Shown: positions 24,301 through 36,177, counted from the stretch's first letter. The stretch is DNA of 64,000 nt from Stereum hirsutum FP-91666 SS1 (GCF_000264905.1 NW_006763140.1:358713-422712), one strand, 5' to 3'. Translations and numbers: made by a program. Notes: generated from the letters alone by a model not told the origin.

Positions 24301-26807
24301 CTCTCTCTCAACCCCACCGTCCTCCCCACCACCAACGACGACTCTGCCACCGCCGTTGCCTCTTCCACCACCTCGCCCACACCCACTGTTACCGGAAAAC
24401 CAAGCATCCAGCTCACCGCGCCCTCCCCCGCGAAACAGACGGGTAAACCGGACTATAGTATGGCCCTCCCTAGACTTCCAGCGCCAGAAACGTCGCATTA
24501 TTCGGGCATGTCGTATGATCAGCCTTCGACGCTCGCGTCGCCGTCGCCCACCGCGAATTCGTTCCAGCACGCGAACGCTCCACAGCCGAGGGCGCGCGAT
24601 GCGGGGTTGCCCGTTCCGGCAGGGAATGGTGCGGGTGCGGGTGCGGGTGCGGGTGGGATGGGCGCGCCGGGAGGAGGGCAGGGGCAGAATGTGCCGAAGA
24701 CGGCGATGCCGAGGGCGCCGCCTGCGAGTACGCATAGGAGGAGTCATAGTCTGTCCCAGAGACCGACGGTGCCTACTATCGCCAGGGGATGGACGGGTAT
24801 GTTTGGTGGGGGTGGACATGGTGGGCAACCAGCGGTGGCGAACGAGCATGGGAAGTTGATGATGGACGGACAGGAGGTGCCGAGGACGGCGGGGCCGGAG
24901 CTGACGTCGTTCGCGGAGAAGATGTTGCCGAGTCGGGATGCGCCGGTGTTGAGTCAGGTGCAGGAGAGGGGGGAGAAGGAGGAGTTGGAACAGGCGGAGA
25001 TGGCTGAACCACAGCAGCCGAGAAGGAACTCGGATTCGGCGACGACGAGGCCGGATGTGACGATCGTGCCCGCTTCGCCTTCGTCGCCTGTTGCACCACC
25101 ACAGACGCCGAGTGCGGGAGCGACGCTGGTGAGGAAGTTTGGGAGCTTGCTCGTTGGGGGTGGGGGCGGCGGTGCGGGAGGCGGGAGTGTGAGGGAGGGT
25201 AAAGGGCATCATCAGCCTGGGAGGCGGACGAGCATTCTGGGAGGGTTTGGGGCGGGATCGCCCAGGCCTTCGACGGAGGTGGAGGGTGGGGCGGAGAGGA
25301 GGGAGGAGGCCATGAGGGCTGGGGAGAAGGAGAGGACGAATCTCGCGGAGACGCCGGTGACGACGAATGGGACGGAGGCCCAGAACCTGAATATGAACGA
25401 GAAGCATGCGCAAATGGGCTCCGCCGTCCCCGTGGTGTCGGAGACGCCAGCGACGCCGGTCGAGAAGCTGAAGAAGGAGGCAGGAGATATCAGGAGAAGC
25501 TCGAGTATGAGCACTAATAATAGCGGGACGGCGACGGGGCATCTGCAGGCGACGGCGGGGCTGGGACATAGTCAGACGATATCGGGCGGACATACGCATA
25601 GGAGGGCGGCGACGATATTGGACCCTGCGGCGAGGGCGACGAGGCACGAGAGGAGGAGCAGCACGGGGGCGTCGATCTTGCCTGGGGGGACGATGGGGAG
25701 ACATAGGAGACCGTCGACGGGGAATGGGACGTTTAGCGGACGGGGGCCGGCGGGGAGGTTTGGGAGGACGGATGAGGAGGAGCCGGGGGATGAGGATGAG
25801 GATGAGATGGAGGCGAATGAGCAGGGGAGGATGAATGGGCATGATGAAGACGACAGGAGCGGGACGGAGAAGGACTTCAAGCCTGTGTTCTTGAAGGGAT
25901 TGTTCAGGTGCGTTCAAGTCGTCTTTTTTTGAGGTTGAGTGTTTGTGAGTTGAGGTCTAACGGAACGGTGTGGCGTAGTGTGGCGACGACTTCCACGAAG
26001 CCACCGTCTGCGATCAAGTCAGACATACGGCGAGTATTGGATCGGATGCAGGTCCAGTACCGCGAGACGAAGACGGGCTTCGAGTGCATCCATCTACCTT
26101 CCATCGACATCTCGTCCGTGCAGCCGGATCCAAGTGCCACGCCTACAGTACGAGGACGCCATCGCAAACAAGGCTCGGGCGGCTCGACCGAATCCAGTCC
26201 AGCCAAGTCCGTCGTTCGCAAGGCGTCAAAGCTGTCGTTCGGGGTGGGAAGGAAGGATAAGGACGGTGGCTCGCAGAGGGAGAAGGAGCTTCCCGGTCGA
26301 CCATCAGGTGGGACAACCTTCACACAGACGCCGAGTAGCGGCTCATCGTCGTTCTTCAATGTCTCGTCCACTACGCATACAGTCACTGGCGACGAGCCAT
26401 CCCAGCATCAGCAGAGAAGGGCAACTATGGACGATGCGGCGACGACGTCAACCGGTCTGCCGGACGATATCCCGCGGTCGCAGTCGCCGGCTGCGATTAA
26501 GACTCTCCCGCCTATACCACGCGATATGGCGTCGACTCCGACGCCGTCGTTGTTTATGCCTACGGGCGAGGTGAACAGGGAGTTGTTCGAGCATATGGGT
26601 GAGAATACCTTGTCCGTTAGGTTTGAAATTAATATCGTCAAGGTGCGTTTCCTTCTACGCCTCGTGTCGCACTTTTACTGAATGTTTGGTCATTTCATCC
26701 AGGTCCCTTGGCTGCCATTACACGGTATCCAGTTCCGACGAGCAAGTGGTGACGGGTGGCAGTACCAAATGCTGGCTCGTCGGGTACTCACCGAATTGAA
26801 ACTATGA
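21336..26807 (+). CDS. KIN1: KIN1/PAR-1/MARK family Ser/Thr protein kinase with KA1 domain, 1451 aa
   Basis: Six exons: 21336-21935, 22018-22363, 23135-23437, 23570-25907, 25979-26642, 26703-26807 (4356 nt). A Gln/His-rich N-terminus (polyQ about residues 66-87) precedes the kinase domain, which starts near residue 174. Motifs are the glycine loop [20 protein letters not shown] (VAIK Lys), VVHRD split across intron 2, [11 protein letters not shown], the activation loop [15 protein letters not shown] and [15 protein letters not shown]. Exon 4 encodes a very long low-complexity linker. The final exons give a kinase-associated KA1 domain ending [23 protein letters not shown]1-type kinases act at the plasma membrane in cell polarity and exocytosis; KA1 domains bind acidic phospholipids. 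The start codon is uncertain because its context is weak. Intron 2 is 771 bp, more than ten times the local norm. Confidence 0.92.
21570..21597 (+). repeat. CAG trinucleotide tract (polyglutamine) in KIN1 exon 1
   Basis: An interrupted run of CAG/CAA codons preceded by further Gln and His codons from about 21531. It encodes Gln-rich sequence in the disordered N-terminus and is a likely length-variable microsatellite. Confidence 0.85.
22364..23134 (+). other. Unusually long intron (771 bp) of KIN1
   Basis: The donor gtgagt interrupts the Asp codon of the catalytic HRD motif (G|AC) and the acceptor is ctag before ACCTCAAAATCGAG. Other introns in this gene are 60-132 bp. A pyrimidine run follows the donor at 22378-22404. 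No open frame, RNA gene or transposon end was recognised inside. Confidence 0.85.
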
Positions 26808-27812
26808 CGAACGCTCCCTATCTTCGCTTCCCCGTTTGTGCTCCCAAATATAAATCTACATTACCTTTTTATTCTCCTCTTTGTCAATCGTGCGTCTGCG
26901 TCTACGGTCTCTCATTCCTTCCATCTCGTCCTCTCCTGATCTTTGTTTATTCCCCTCTCTCTTCTGCCTACCCGTTACTGCGATATTATAACTCGTCTCT
27001 TTCACTCTCACTCTCGTGCTCTCTGACGGCAACACAAACAACGTATAGTACATACCACCAACTCAGCTTAGGATCCTGACTTACTAGTATTCCCCTCTCT
27101 TTCTGTTCTTCGCTCTCTCTTTTCTTTCTTCTTTCTTCTCACTTCGTTTTCCTACACCCTCGTTCCACCTCTGTTTCTGCTCCTCTGCCTCTGTTTCCAT
27201 CTTTTTTTTTTGGCTCAGTCTTCGTGTCTGATGTATATGGGTCTTCATTTACGTGCGCCCTCTGTTCCCTTGTTCTTTGCCCTTTGGCCCCCACATGCGC
27301 TACCAGTATACACATTAGTTTGCTTTTTAAGTATTATGCCAAACAACGATTCGGTCTGCTCGTTTGCTTCGCTGCTGCGTGTCCCTCTGTGTGATGTGAC
27401 TGAGAATTATTTCAAGCATCCCTCCAGTGGAATTATTGTGGGGCTCTTGTTTGAACTTGTAACTTACCAGTCGTCTAGCGTCGGGATCTCAAGTTGTGGC
27501 GTGGCAGTTTGAACTCCGCATAAGCGAGTCAGACGGCCCGGGGAGATCCGAAATCCAACCGTGACACAACCCTGACACAACGCTTTGTTCAGCCAACATT
27601 CGACGCTCGTCGGTCACCAGCTGCGATCATCTCTACATCTGTGCTCGATCGTTTCACGAAGAAGCTTATCCCATCGATCTTGCTCTTTACTTGCTCTTTA
27701 CTGGCCCAGGCCCATTCACGTCCAACATTGTCTCCATCGACGGCAGTACAAATCTTGTCCATTCAAAGGCCACTACTCTACCGCAGATTGGAATCGATTT
27801 CGTCACTCTGTC
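26808..27812. other. Intergenic between KIN1 and FunK1 D
   Basis: The first 400 bases are strongly C/T-rich (26830-27210), as expected of a KIN1 3' region. The remainder is the upstream region of FunK1 D. It lacks the palindrome-bearing promoter module found at B, F and G. No degenerate FunK1 N-terminus was found in it. Confidence 0.5.
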
Positions 27813-29888
27813 ATGAAGCGCACCGCTAGCTCAGACACACTTGACGAACAGCCATCCAGCCAGCTAAACTCCACGGATCGGACCACCAAAGTGTCTACTA
27901 CGAACGACTTTGCTCACTCGGCCCCGAATCCCGCTACAAACAAACGTCCATCCGGAGATTCCACTGACGAGCACGATCCCAAACGTTCTAAGATGGCCAG
28001 CATCGTCGAGGATGAGGCTGCTCGTGATTCGGCGCCTATGATCCTTCTTCACCATCGGAGTGGACCTGCTATGCATGGTTTAAAGAGTGATTTCATCAAG
28101 GCAGAGGGGGATCCTGCTGATTATTCCACGGAATTCATGCGAAGCGGTCTATATCGTGGTTTTACTCGTGTTTTAATTCAAGGCGATGTAGTCTCACTGT
28201 GGCAGTTTGATCGCATGGGGGTCATGCGCTCTCGTAGGTTTTTTTGTGACCGGGGAAGACGGCAGATACTCCTTTATCTCGCTGTCGCTATCGTTCATTC
28301 CGGGTTCAATAAGTTGAGCTTTCAGCTGATGGTAGATTACGCTAACCGCAACGCCTTCGAGTTACCTCCCTTCATCGACGCGTATCTATGGCCTGAAGCA
28401 CAAGACAAACTTCGCGAGCAGGATTTCTTCGCTCAGATTCGATTCCTCTATGATTACCCGTCCTCGTACGAGGCTCTTCTGTTCGATTGTAATGATACCG
28501 TTCTTTGTGTGGACCACGGTCTCCAAGTTTCCTCGAGCTGGCCTTTCGAGACCGAGCCCGCCCATTCCTCGACGAAGGCCACGGCCCCTCCCTCGGTAGA
28601 TGACGCGTCTCCTGCCCCGACGAGCAACAGCTCCCCTCCTTCGATAAACGATACTTCTCCTCCTTCGGTGCCACACTCCTCTCTCACAACCAGCTTTGCG
28701 ATTACTGGAAGACCAATCTACGCCCAGCCTGGTGTTACTGGACGGGGCACCGTCGTATATCCGCTTGCTCCTCCCAAAGATGCGGACGACTATGATCCCA
28801 AGGAACTCCTGGTTGCGAAACTCAGCTGGCAACCTTCGGGTCGTGCGGCTGAAGCGAGAATTATACGTTGCATCCGCAAGGCGATCCCAGATCGCTGGAG
28901 AAACCATGTCACAGACGTCAAGTGCTCCAAACAGGTGACCGCGAAGGCGATGGCTCTGCCCAGGGTGAAGTTGATGGGGAATATTACGGAGAGTATGAAG
29001 AAGAAGGAGGAGGTTTCAGAGGCTGCACAGATGAAAAGGTGGGCGAAATGCAGGAGAGAACTGCGATTCGAACAAGAGTGCGAAGGGGTCTATGATGCTT
29101 TCGAAGAGCGCGACTTCCGCGTTATAGTCACTACGCGTTACTTGCCGTTGCAAGAGGTGAAGAATGCGGACGAGTTCGTGACGGTCTTCAAGGATGTCGT
29201 GAAAGGTGTGTGTATCCGCCCTGTCCGTTTTCTTCTTGCGATACTCACTTGGTGGGTTGAATTTTCAGTGCACTACGTTATCTATAAGACGACTGGAATT
29301 CTCCACCGAGACTTGAGCGTCAACAACGTTATGTTTATCCGCCGTGACGATCGTGTCTTCGGCGTGCTCAACGACTGGGACCTCGCGGGTCCCGAGGTCC
29401 GAGCCTCTCCGCCGACTGCCTCTCACCGCATGGGTACCGCCGCTTACATGGCTCTCAATCTTCTCCACAGTCCCGATGGCTCCATCCCACACCTCTATTG
29501 CTACGACCTCGAATCATTTGCTTGGATTCTCATATGGTGCGCATACGTGCCCCTCTTCAACGGGAACGAGGTGCTCTTCAATGAGCGCGAAAAAGACATT
29601 CAGAAATGGACTGACAACGGAGAGTGGCGGATGATCAGATGCGTCAAACTTTCGTTTATCACGGAAGACCCACCGAAAGACACCATTACTGCAGGCATGA
29701 AAGGTCTTCTCGCGAGCTTGATCTCCCCAATAATGAAGGGGATGCGCGATACAATCCTGCGGCGCCTTTTGGAGAGACGATCTCCCCGGTCTCCCTTGGT
29801 CGAAAATGATCTCTTCGTGTTCTCCACTTTCATGAGGGTATTGGAACCAGATGTACCGAACCCAGAGGAGGCCGTATGGGTGGACTGA
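27813..29888 (+). CDS. FunK1 kinase D, lacks most of the N-terminal region, 670 aa
   Basis: Exons 27813-29205 and 29269-29888. The protein starts MKRTASSDTLDEQ and joins the family alignment at the basic patch of FunK1 B (DEHDPKRSKM here, DERNPKRPKM in B). It then follows B closely: MRSGLYR, LREQDFFAQIR, SWPFETEPA, GRGTVVYPLAPPKD, LVAKLSWQPSGRAAEAR, HRDLSVNNVMFIRR (HRD about 477-479), NDWDLA and the C-terminal LEPDVPNPEEAV. The first 240 or so residues of B, including VSGVPVD and FPCG, are absent. The 63-bp intron (29206-29268) is a multiple of three with no stop codon, so its retention would keep the frame. D is the plus-strand counterpart of B in the right-hand cluster. Confidence 0.82.
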   Translation: MKRTASSDTLDEQPSSQLNSTDRTTKVSTTNDFAHSAPNPATNKRPSGDSTDEHDPKRSKMASIVEDEAARDSAPMILLHHRSGPAMHGLKSDFIKAEGDPADYSTEFMRSGLYRGFTRVLIQGDVVSLWQFDRMGVMRSRRFFCDRGRRQILLYLAVAIVHSGFNKLSFQLMVDYANRNAFELPPFIDAYLWPEAQDKLREQDFFAQIRFLYDYPSSYEALLFDCNDTVLCVDHGLQVSSSWPFETEPAHSSTKATAPPSVDDASPAPTSNSSPPSINDTSPPSVPHSSLTTSFAITGRPIYAQPGVTGRGTVVYPLAPPKDADDYDPKELLVAKLSWQPSGRAAEARIIRCIRKAIPDRWRNHVTDVKCSKQVTAKAMALPRVKLMGNITESMKKKEEVSEAAQMKRWAKCRRELRFEQECEGVYDAFEERDFRVIVTTRYLPLQEVKNADEFVTVFKDVVKGVCIRPVRFLLAILTWWVEFSVHYVIYKTTGILHRDLSVNNVMFIRRDDRVFGVLNDWDLAGPEVRASPPTASHRMGTAAYMALNLLHSPDGSIPHLYCYDLESFAWILIWCAYVPLFNGNEVLFNEREKDIQKWTDNGEWRMIRCVKLSFITEDPPKDTITAGMKGLLASLISPIMKGMRDTILRRLLERRSPRSPLVENDLFVFSTFMRVLEPDVPNPEEAVWVD

Positions 29889-30500
29889 TGAGGGCGTTGG
29901 CAGTTTCTTCCTTCTTTGGTGCCAACTGTATGTTGTCTTCTACTTATCCGTTCAATACTTCTCTCGTGTTAATTTGCTGGATCATGTAAATATATGTTCT
30001 TCACGACGTGTAACTGACGCGATACTATACCAAATACTAATCTTTATTCTTTTCATTGCGGTCTCATCAAAGACAGCGGGGAAAAGAAAAGAGCACACAG
30101 CAGATCGAAGGTGGCATTGTGGCCCAGCTGGTGTCCGTGTGGCACGTGCGGCGTCAGCGGTGGCACTTTCCGACTCCGCTCGAAATTTTGTTCAACATCC
30201 GGGCCGGGGCCAGCCGCTCGTGACACGCTTTTTGTTCTCGCCTTCGTGCATGTTCTTTGTTCGCATTGATTGCGCATCTCTCGCTCAATCGTCTGATAAC
30301 AGTTACAAATCAAGCTCTAGCTCTCGATCTCAACGAGGCTCTCGTCTGCCTTCGTCTGCCTGAGACGCTGTCTTCATCGACGTTAGAATTCGTTACTCAA
30401 GCCGAACCTTGGTCGAATCCCGACTACCGTCTGCACAACAATCTGGATCCACTCTGCACTCTCAGACAAAGTTCGAGTCGCTGCAAAATACTAGTCTACA

Positions 30501-31843
30501 ATGAATCTCCCCGCCTCGGATCTAGACCTTCCGAGCGACGAGCCTTGTCTAAAGCGAGTCCCTCCGTCGCCAGAGCCAACACCAGATGCCCGTGCAGTTC
30601 GGCACGAATCTCCTCCACCCAGCTCCTCTCTCATTGGCACTTCTTCACATGCCTGGTGTTCCTCGATCGCTGGCCCTCCCCTTTATGCACAGAAGGGTGG
30701 CCTCCTCGACCGCGGCACGCTCGTCGTTCCGCTCACCTACCCGCGCTCTCAAGACCCCGTTCAACCTGGCTGCTCCTCGATTGACGAACGTCTGGTCGCC
30801 AAAATTAGTTGGCAGCCCTCAAATCAATTGCCGGAGGATATCACGCTACGTCTCATCCAGAGAAAAATACCTACGGACTGGAGCAAACACGTCACTGATC
30901 TCAAGTGCTCTATGAGTCTTCGGAGCGACGAGCTTGGTTTGCCTAGGAAGAAGATCGTGGCTCTTGTGGAGGAGGATCGACGGGATGGGACTTGTTCAGA
31001 AGGAGAGGCGAAGTTTCGAGAGGCGTTGAGGGTGGATCGGACGCTGGATCGTGTCCTTCGTGTCTTGGTGTGCTCGCGATACTCGCCTCTAAATCAGGTC
31101 AAGGACGCAGAGGAGTTCAAGACCGTCTTCAAGGACGTTGTTAAATGTGAGTCCGTTCGCGTTGGCCCTTCGTTTCTGATTCTCATAAGCTGGATGCCTT
31201 CGTAGTACACTACGTTATCTATAGGAAGACAGGGATTCTTCATCGCGACTTGAGCGTCAGCAACATCATGTTCTTCCGTTGTAGTGGCCGTGTCATCGGA
31301 GTACTCAACGATTGGGACCTAGCAGCTCCGGAGGCCAGACCTTCGTCAAGGACATCCGAACAGCGTATCGGTACTGCCGTGTATATGGCCATGGACCTCC
31401 TCGACAACCCCGATGGATCTGTTCAGTATCAGTACTGCTACGATCTCGAGTCGTTTGCCTGGATCCTGCTGTGGTGCGCTTTTGTGTTGGGTTTCGACGG
31501 CGATGAGGTGAGGTTGGACGAACTACCAGAGAGGATTCAGACTTGGACTGCAGGGAACTACTGGGAGGCTATCCGGGATGCAAAGTCTATGTTCTTGTGC
31601 ACAAAAATCGGCAAAAATCTCGAACACATCACCACCTCTATGAAATCTCTGAAGAAATGCTGGATCGCCCCCGTCCTCAGGAGCATGATGATTAACATCT
31701 TTCACCGAGGTATGCAAGAAACACGGTATGGCCCCATCGAAGGTGATTTTTTCGAGTTCGAGGCTTTCATGAAGGTATCGGAGCCAGAGGTGGAGTTTCC
31801 TGAAAGGGCTGTGTGTGGCGACGAGGATTCCACGTCCACATAA
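30501..31843 (+). CDS. FunK1 kinase E, short form, 427 aa
   Basis: Exons 30501-31146 and 31206-31843. It starts MNLPASDLDLPSDEP and is essentially a bare FunK1 kinase domain: GPPLYAQKGG, LDRGTLVVPLTYP, LVAKISWQPS, FKTVFKDVV, HRDLSVSNIMFF (HRD about 228-230), NDWDLAAPEA and a C-lobe with YCYDLESFAWILLWCAFV. It is the intact partner of the frameshifted FunK1 C, and exon 1 has the same length in both. The base before the last-intron donor is T instead of the usual G, giving Leu rather than Val at the first residue of the LHYVIY stretch. The N-terminal half of full-length FunK1 proteins is missing in both C and E, so the short form predates their duplication. Confidence 0.85.
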
Positions 31844-32318
31844 GCTTCGTTACATTGCGTTGAGCTCCCTGAACCATTTTTCCCTTAGTCTCGCCTTGTC
31901 TGTACATGTACTACGTTGTATTGGGCTTTCAATACGATCACTATAGCTATTACGTCCTTGTTCGTTCGAGATACAAAATATCAGCACGTTAGTGAATGGC
32001 AACAATTGAGTGCTTACTTATTACTTACATGCTGCTGCCTGTCTGTGCCATGATCGTAATAATTTTTTTTGTCCGCATCGTGGCCCAGTGATCGCAGAGG
32101 TGGCAAAGGGATGGCACTTTCGATCGGCTGCTCCTTGGTTGCGAGCAATGTAACTATGACTCGCGCGGAATGAATACATGTGCATAGTATCGCCTCGAAG
32201 GGCTTCTGGCCGCCTAGACCGTGACTCGATGATCGATAGCCTCTTTGGACCCAGGCGCCCCTGCAGATCATTGATAGACGTGAATAAAAAGAAAGAGAAT
32301 ATAATATTCACATCACGG

Positions 32319-32669
32319 ACAGAAAAATACAGATATATTCAATAGAAATTCAAGGGGTTGAGAGTTGCGATAATTGACGCCTCAGGCTAGGAGCACAGGA
32401 TCTTTGCGCTGCATTTTGAATGTGGCGACCCGGAGACTGACAGCGCGGGTGCCACCCGGACACCGAAAGTAACCGCGCGTCCACGTGTCAAATTCAAACT
32501 CCGAGTTGAACTTCCCAGACACGTCCTGATTTAGGACGTCGTCTTGCATATACCGAATCATCGTCGTTCCCGCAACGTGACGATTGCAATCGCGATTGCA
32601 TAGCTCTGACACGCTTACAAATTTGCGCCTATAAAGAACCGGAATCTCAGGGTCAGTGATTCTTCGTCC
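32319..32669 (+). promoter_or_regulatory. Shared FunK1 promoter module, copy F
   Basis: These 351 bp are the reverse complement of 63650-64000 with 11 mismatches counted by eye. The module carries the inverted repeat ACGTCCT-n5-AGGACGT (32521-32539), the palindrome CAATCGCGATTG (32587-32598) and TATAAAG (32630-32636) about 65 bp before the ATG of FunK1 F. Similarity ends just past the expected transcription start. Confidence 0.85.
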
Positions 32670-32700
32670 TCTTCCTTCCTACCACATCTCTATCCTCATC

Positions 32701-35425
32701 ATGGCTGCTGACCCGGTTCCCGTACGCGCACAGACTCCTCCACAAGACAATAAGGGAAAACCAAGTGCGTCTTGTTTGCATGCTCTGATCAATTATTCAT
32801 GACTAAACCTAGGATCTCCGGTCTACAGTCCCAGACACCCCAATTTCTCAAACAACTGGCAGTTTGCGCGACCAATACTCCGTCCCTACCGCTCCTAAAC
32901 CTCCCTTGGCCGACGCGATCCACCATCAGCTCCAGATCGATATGGCCGATACTCTTGTCTCAGGAGTCCCTGTCGACTCCTTCGTAGCCGCTGTTTACGG
33001 GTTCAAGTTCGAAGAACTACGTCTCGACGAGTGGTCCTTTTCCTTAGCCCCCGATCTCCTCAAGGTCTACCGCGAGTCCATACCCGAGACCAAACATTAC
33101 AGGCCGTTCATGAACATGATGATGCAGCTTCTCCTCGACTATGTCAATAACATGAAACGACTTGACCCGGAATCAGATATCATCTTTCCATGCGGTTTCT
33201 ATTTCGATGCGATCAGCGGCGATGAGACCATCTACGGGAGCGACGGAAAGCACACGCGTAAGCCAGACGGGTCTTTGACCGCTGACGCTGGACATATGTG
33301 CTACCAACGCCTGCGAGAGAAGGCGGCGAAGGTGAACCCAGACGATCCTGACTTTAAACTCTACTGGGACAACCTCATGGCGTGGTTCGAGTTCAAGTTC
33401 AGCGACGCCTACAAGAAGAAAAACGGGATCGTGTCGCAATCGGTGGAGGCTGGAGGCTATCCTGCCTCCGAACCAGTTATGCAGGCAGCTATTAAGCCCA
33501 AGGCGCGAAGGGGCAAGAAGTCTTCAAGGGGTCGAAAACGTTCTGCTGACTCCGACCCTGACGCACCAGGCGCCAAGCGGCTCAAGTCGGGCCTCGCTGC
33601 CATTCCTGAGTCATCCGTTGTCCTCTCGGAGCCTCAGCATCACGGAAAGCCAGTCGATTATTCGCGAGGGCGAGCAGCCAGCTGTCCGAAGATGGATATG
33701 CTCTTGGTGGAAGCACAGGCGGCGGACTACGCTGCTGAGTCTCTCCGTACTGGTCGTCGTCGCTACTCGACCGGTGTCTTCATCCATGACGGTAGAGTTT
33801 CGCTTTGGTATTACGATCGCATGGGACCCATTTGCTCTCGCGAGTTCGACCCTGTGGAACACCCCCAGCTCCTCCTTCTTGTCGCCGTTGCTCTTGCTCG
33901 TGCTGATCTCCAAAGTCTCGGGTACGAGCCCATGATCGTGGCTGGGACGAACACGATACCTTCGGTTATGCCGTCTTATGCTGATTTGAGGGACAAGTCG
34001 AAGGAATACGGTGAACAGGACCGTTTTGCCGAACTCCGAAAGCTCTACGGGCCTTCCTCGGCATGCGCGCCATTTCTCGACTGGAAACACAACATCCTTC
34101 GTCTCAGTTGCGAACTCGACGATCCACGTCCTGACTTTAACGAGGGGCCATCATTCAACGACGATCAGTCACCGTCTGCTACCGACACATCTCCACATAC
34201 CACAATCATAGACTTCCCGATCACCGATCGCCCTCTTCACGTCCAACCCGGCGCTCTCGGACGCGGAACGGTTGTCCTTCCTCTAGCCTCTCCCCCGAAC
34301 ATCGAAAGCTTGCAAGCACCGGATGGCCTGGTCGCTAAAATGAGCTGGCAGCCCAAGGGACGGATGCGAGAAGACGCAACTTTACGGGTTATTCGCAAGA
34401 AGATAGAGGCGTGGACAGACCACGTTACAGATCTGAGATGTTCGACGACGCTTGACAGCGACACCTTGAAGCTGCCTAGGAAGAAGCTGATGACGCTTAT
34501 CGAGGCACGTGTGGAACTGGTCGCTGCTCTCAGAGAGGGGGCGGCGAAAGATCCTGATGACGAAGACTTTTTGGAGATGGTTGACGCCTTCATCGGGGAC
34601 ATGTATGAGGAGCGCGTCCTCGTGGTTTTGGTCTCGCCACGCTACCAGCCGCTGAAGGCCGTGAGGAACATGGACGAGTTCAGGACCGTTTTCAAGGATG
34701 TCGTGCAAGGTAAGCTTCGGTTCCTCTCTGGTGTTCCCTCCACGTCTGACTAAACGGTCCTTGGCGCAGTTCACTACGTTATCTACCTTAAGTGCGGAAT
34801 CCTGCACCGAGATCTGAGCGTCAACAACATCATGTTCACGCGTCGTGATGGGCGTATTATCGGCATTCTAAACGATTGGGATCTTGCGGCCTACACGAAG
34901 TCCAGGGGCAAGGCTACCTCCACTCATCGTACCGGCACGGCAGCCTACATGGCGACAGATCTTCTCAACAGCGCTAACTCAGATAAGCCGCTAGCTCATG
35001 AATATCAGCACGACCTGGAATCCTTTTTATGGATCCTCATCTGGTGTGCATTCGTACTTCGCTTCAATGGAAGGCAGATAGAATGGGCGAAGCAGTACAC
35101 CAAAATCAAAGAATGGACCGACACGACTCCGTGGCCAACGATCGCAAACTCCAAGAGGGTCTTTTTGAACGCTTACTCATTGCATCTGCCGTTTGTGACG
35201 CCCGAGATGCAAAGCTTGAAGGCCACTTGGATTGCCGAAGTTTGTTACTTCATGTGGCTGACTTTCCTTGCGCGCGCCAAGCCTCCTCTCCCGGAGCGTT
35301 TGAAGAACAGAAGGGATGTTGAGACGGAATACGACTTCTTCACCTTTGAAAACGTTATGGGTGTCTTGGACCCGGAGATGACGGACCCGAAGGAGGATGT
35401 GTTGAAGTATGGAAAGTCTCTCTGA
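32701..35425 (+). CDS. FunK1 fungal protein kinase F, full length, 866 aa
   Basis: Exons 32701-32764, 32829-34709, 34770-35425 (2601 nt). Exon 1 (64 nt) encodes MAADPVPVRAQTPP, matching B exon by exon. The N-terminal region has VSGVPVDSFVAAVYGF, HYRPFMNMM, FPCGFYFDA and a basic KARRGKKSSRGRKR patch suggestive of nuclear import. The kinase domain has GRGTVVLPLA, LVAKMSWQP, HRDLSVNNIMFTRR (HRD about 661-663) and NDWDLA, followed by YQHDLESFLWILIWCAFV. Its C-terminal half is closest to FunK1 A, while its promoter is closest to that of G. It is probably the best intact representative of the A/F lineage here. Confidence 0.9.
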
Positions 35426-36177
35426 TCAAGTCTTTTGGCGTTCGTACTGTCTTATCTCGAGCTCCTTTATACATTGATAGATCCATATTTCCCCCATGGC
35501 CAGGTAGCTTGCTCATCCTCTTATGTATGCTAGCGTCGAAGTCGACGATACGAAGTTTGCGTTGTTTTGTTTTGTTTTATTGGAAACCTTTTTACGATAC
35601 AGGCGGCCGGCTTGAATACTTAGCGCTCCAGTCCAATTATGCTCTCTATCCCTTCCTTCCTACCAATTTACAGAGTCGTTTTCACGCAGACCCAGAATGA
35701 CTATCTATGAATATTCAATTTCCTTGCTTGAAGCTTAGACGTCAGGCCTTAGGCTCTAGGGCTCGCCGTGTCGGTCAAAAATGCAATGACACCAATACGC
35801 TGTACGTGTACCGTCTGCTTACTACGAAGGTGGTTTCTCTTTCTCTGTAGTCGGCAAATCGTATCAGCGACACCAACGACCGCCAAGTACACACTAGAAA
35901 GGGTCGGATAGAAGGACATGATACAATTGCTGGTCGAATGTTTGGATTCGTTCACTTCATTCAATATGAGACACTGACGGCTTCACGGGGACAGATGCTA
36001 AAAGCGCCAGGAAGATAGACACGCAAGAATGGAGAAGGGAAAGCGGGAGAGAAAGGAAAAGGGAAGAAAGATGTCGATAGCGAGATGAATAAGGGTCAAG
36101 ATAGGGGTGAGAGGATGAGAGGCGGGTGAGAGGTAGAAAAGTAGAGGAACGACGCTGGAGGCTACTGGAATGGGATC
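35426..36177. other. Intergenic between convergent FunK1 F and SUMO
   Basis: The 3' regions of both genes. A purine-rich stretch (about 36010-36140) lies next to the SUMO stop codon on its downstream side. No gene or repeat was recognised. Confidence 0.5.

Larger units (their letters stand above)
30121..32669. repeat. Inverted segmental duplication, right arm (about 2.5 kb)
   Basis: The plus-strand counterpart of 16944-19430: upstream region of FunK1 E, gene E, its 3' region, then intergenic sequence ending in the promoter module of FunK1 F. The block behind C leads into B, while this one leads into F, so the same intergenic sequence feeds two diverged kinases. The arms are separated by about 10.7 kb containing KIN1 and FunK1 D. 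Confidence 0.8.

Noticed and set aside
23449..25917. 822-codon open frame antisense to KIN1 exon 4
   Set aside because: Composition is Arg/Pro-rich and arises from the GC-biased third codon positions of KIN1; it has no recognisable motif and the sense strand is clearly coding.
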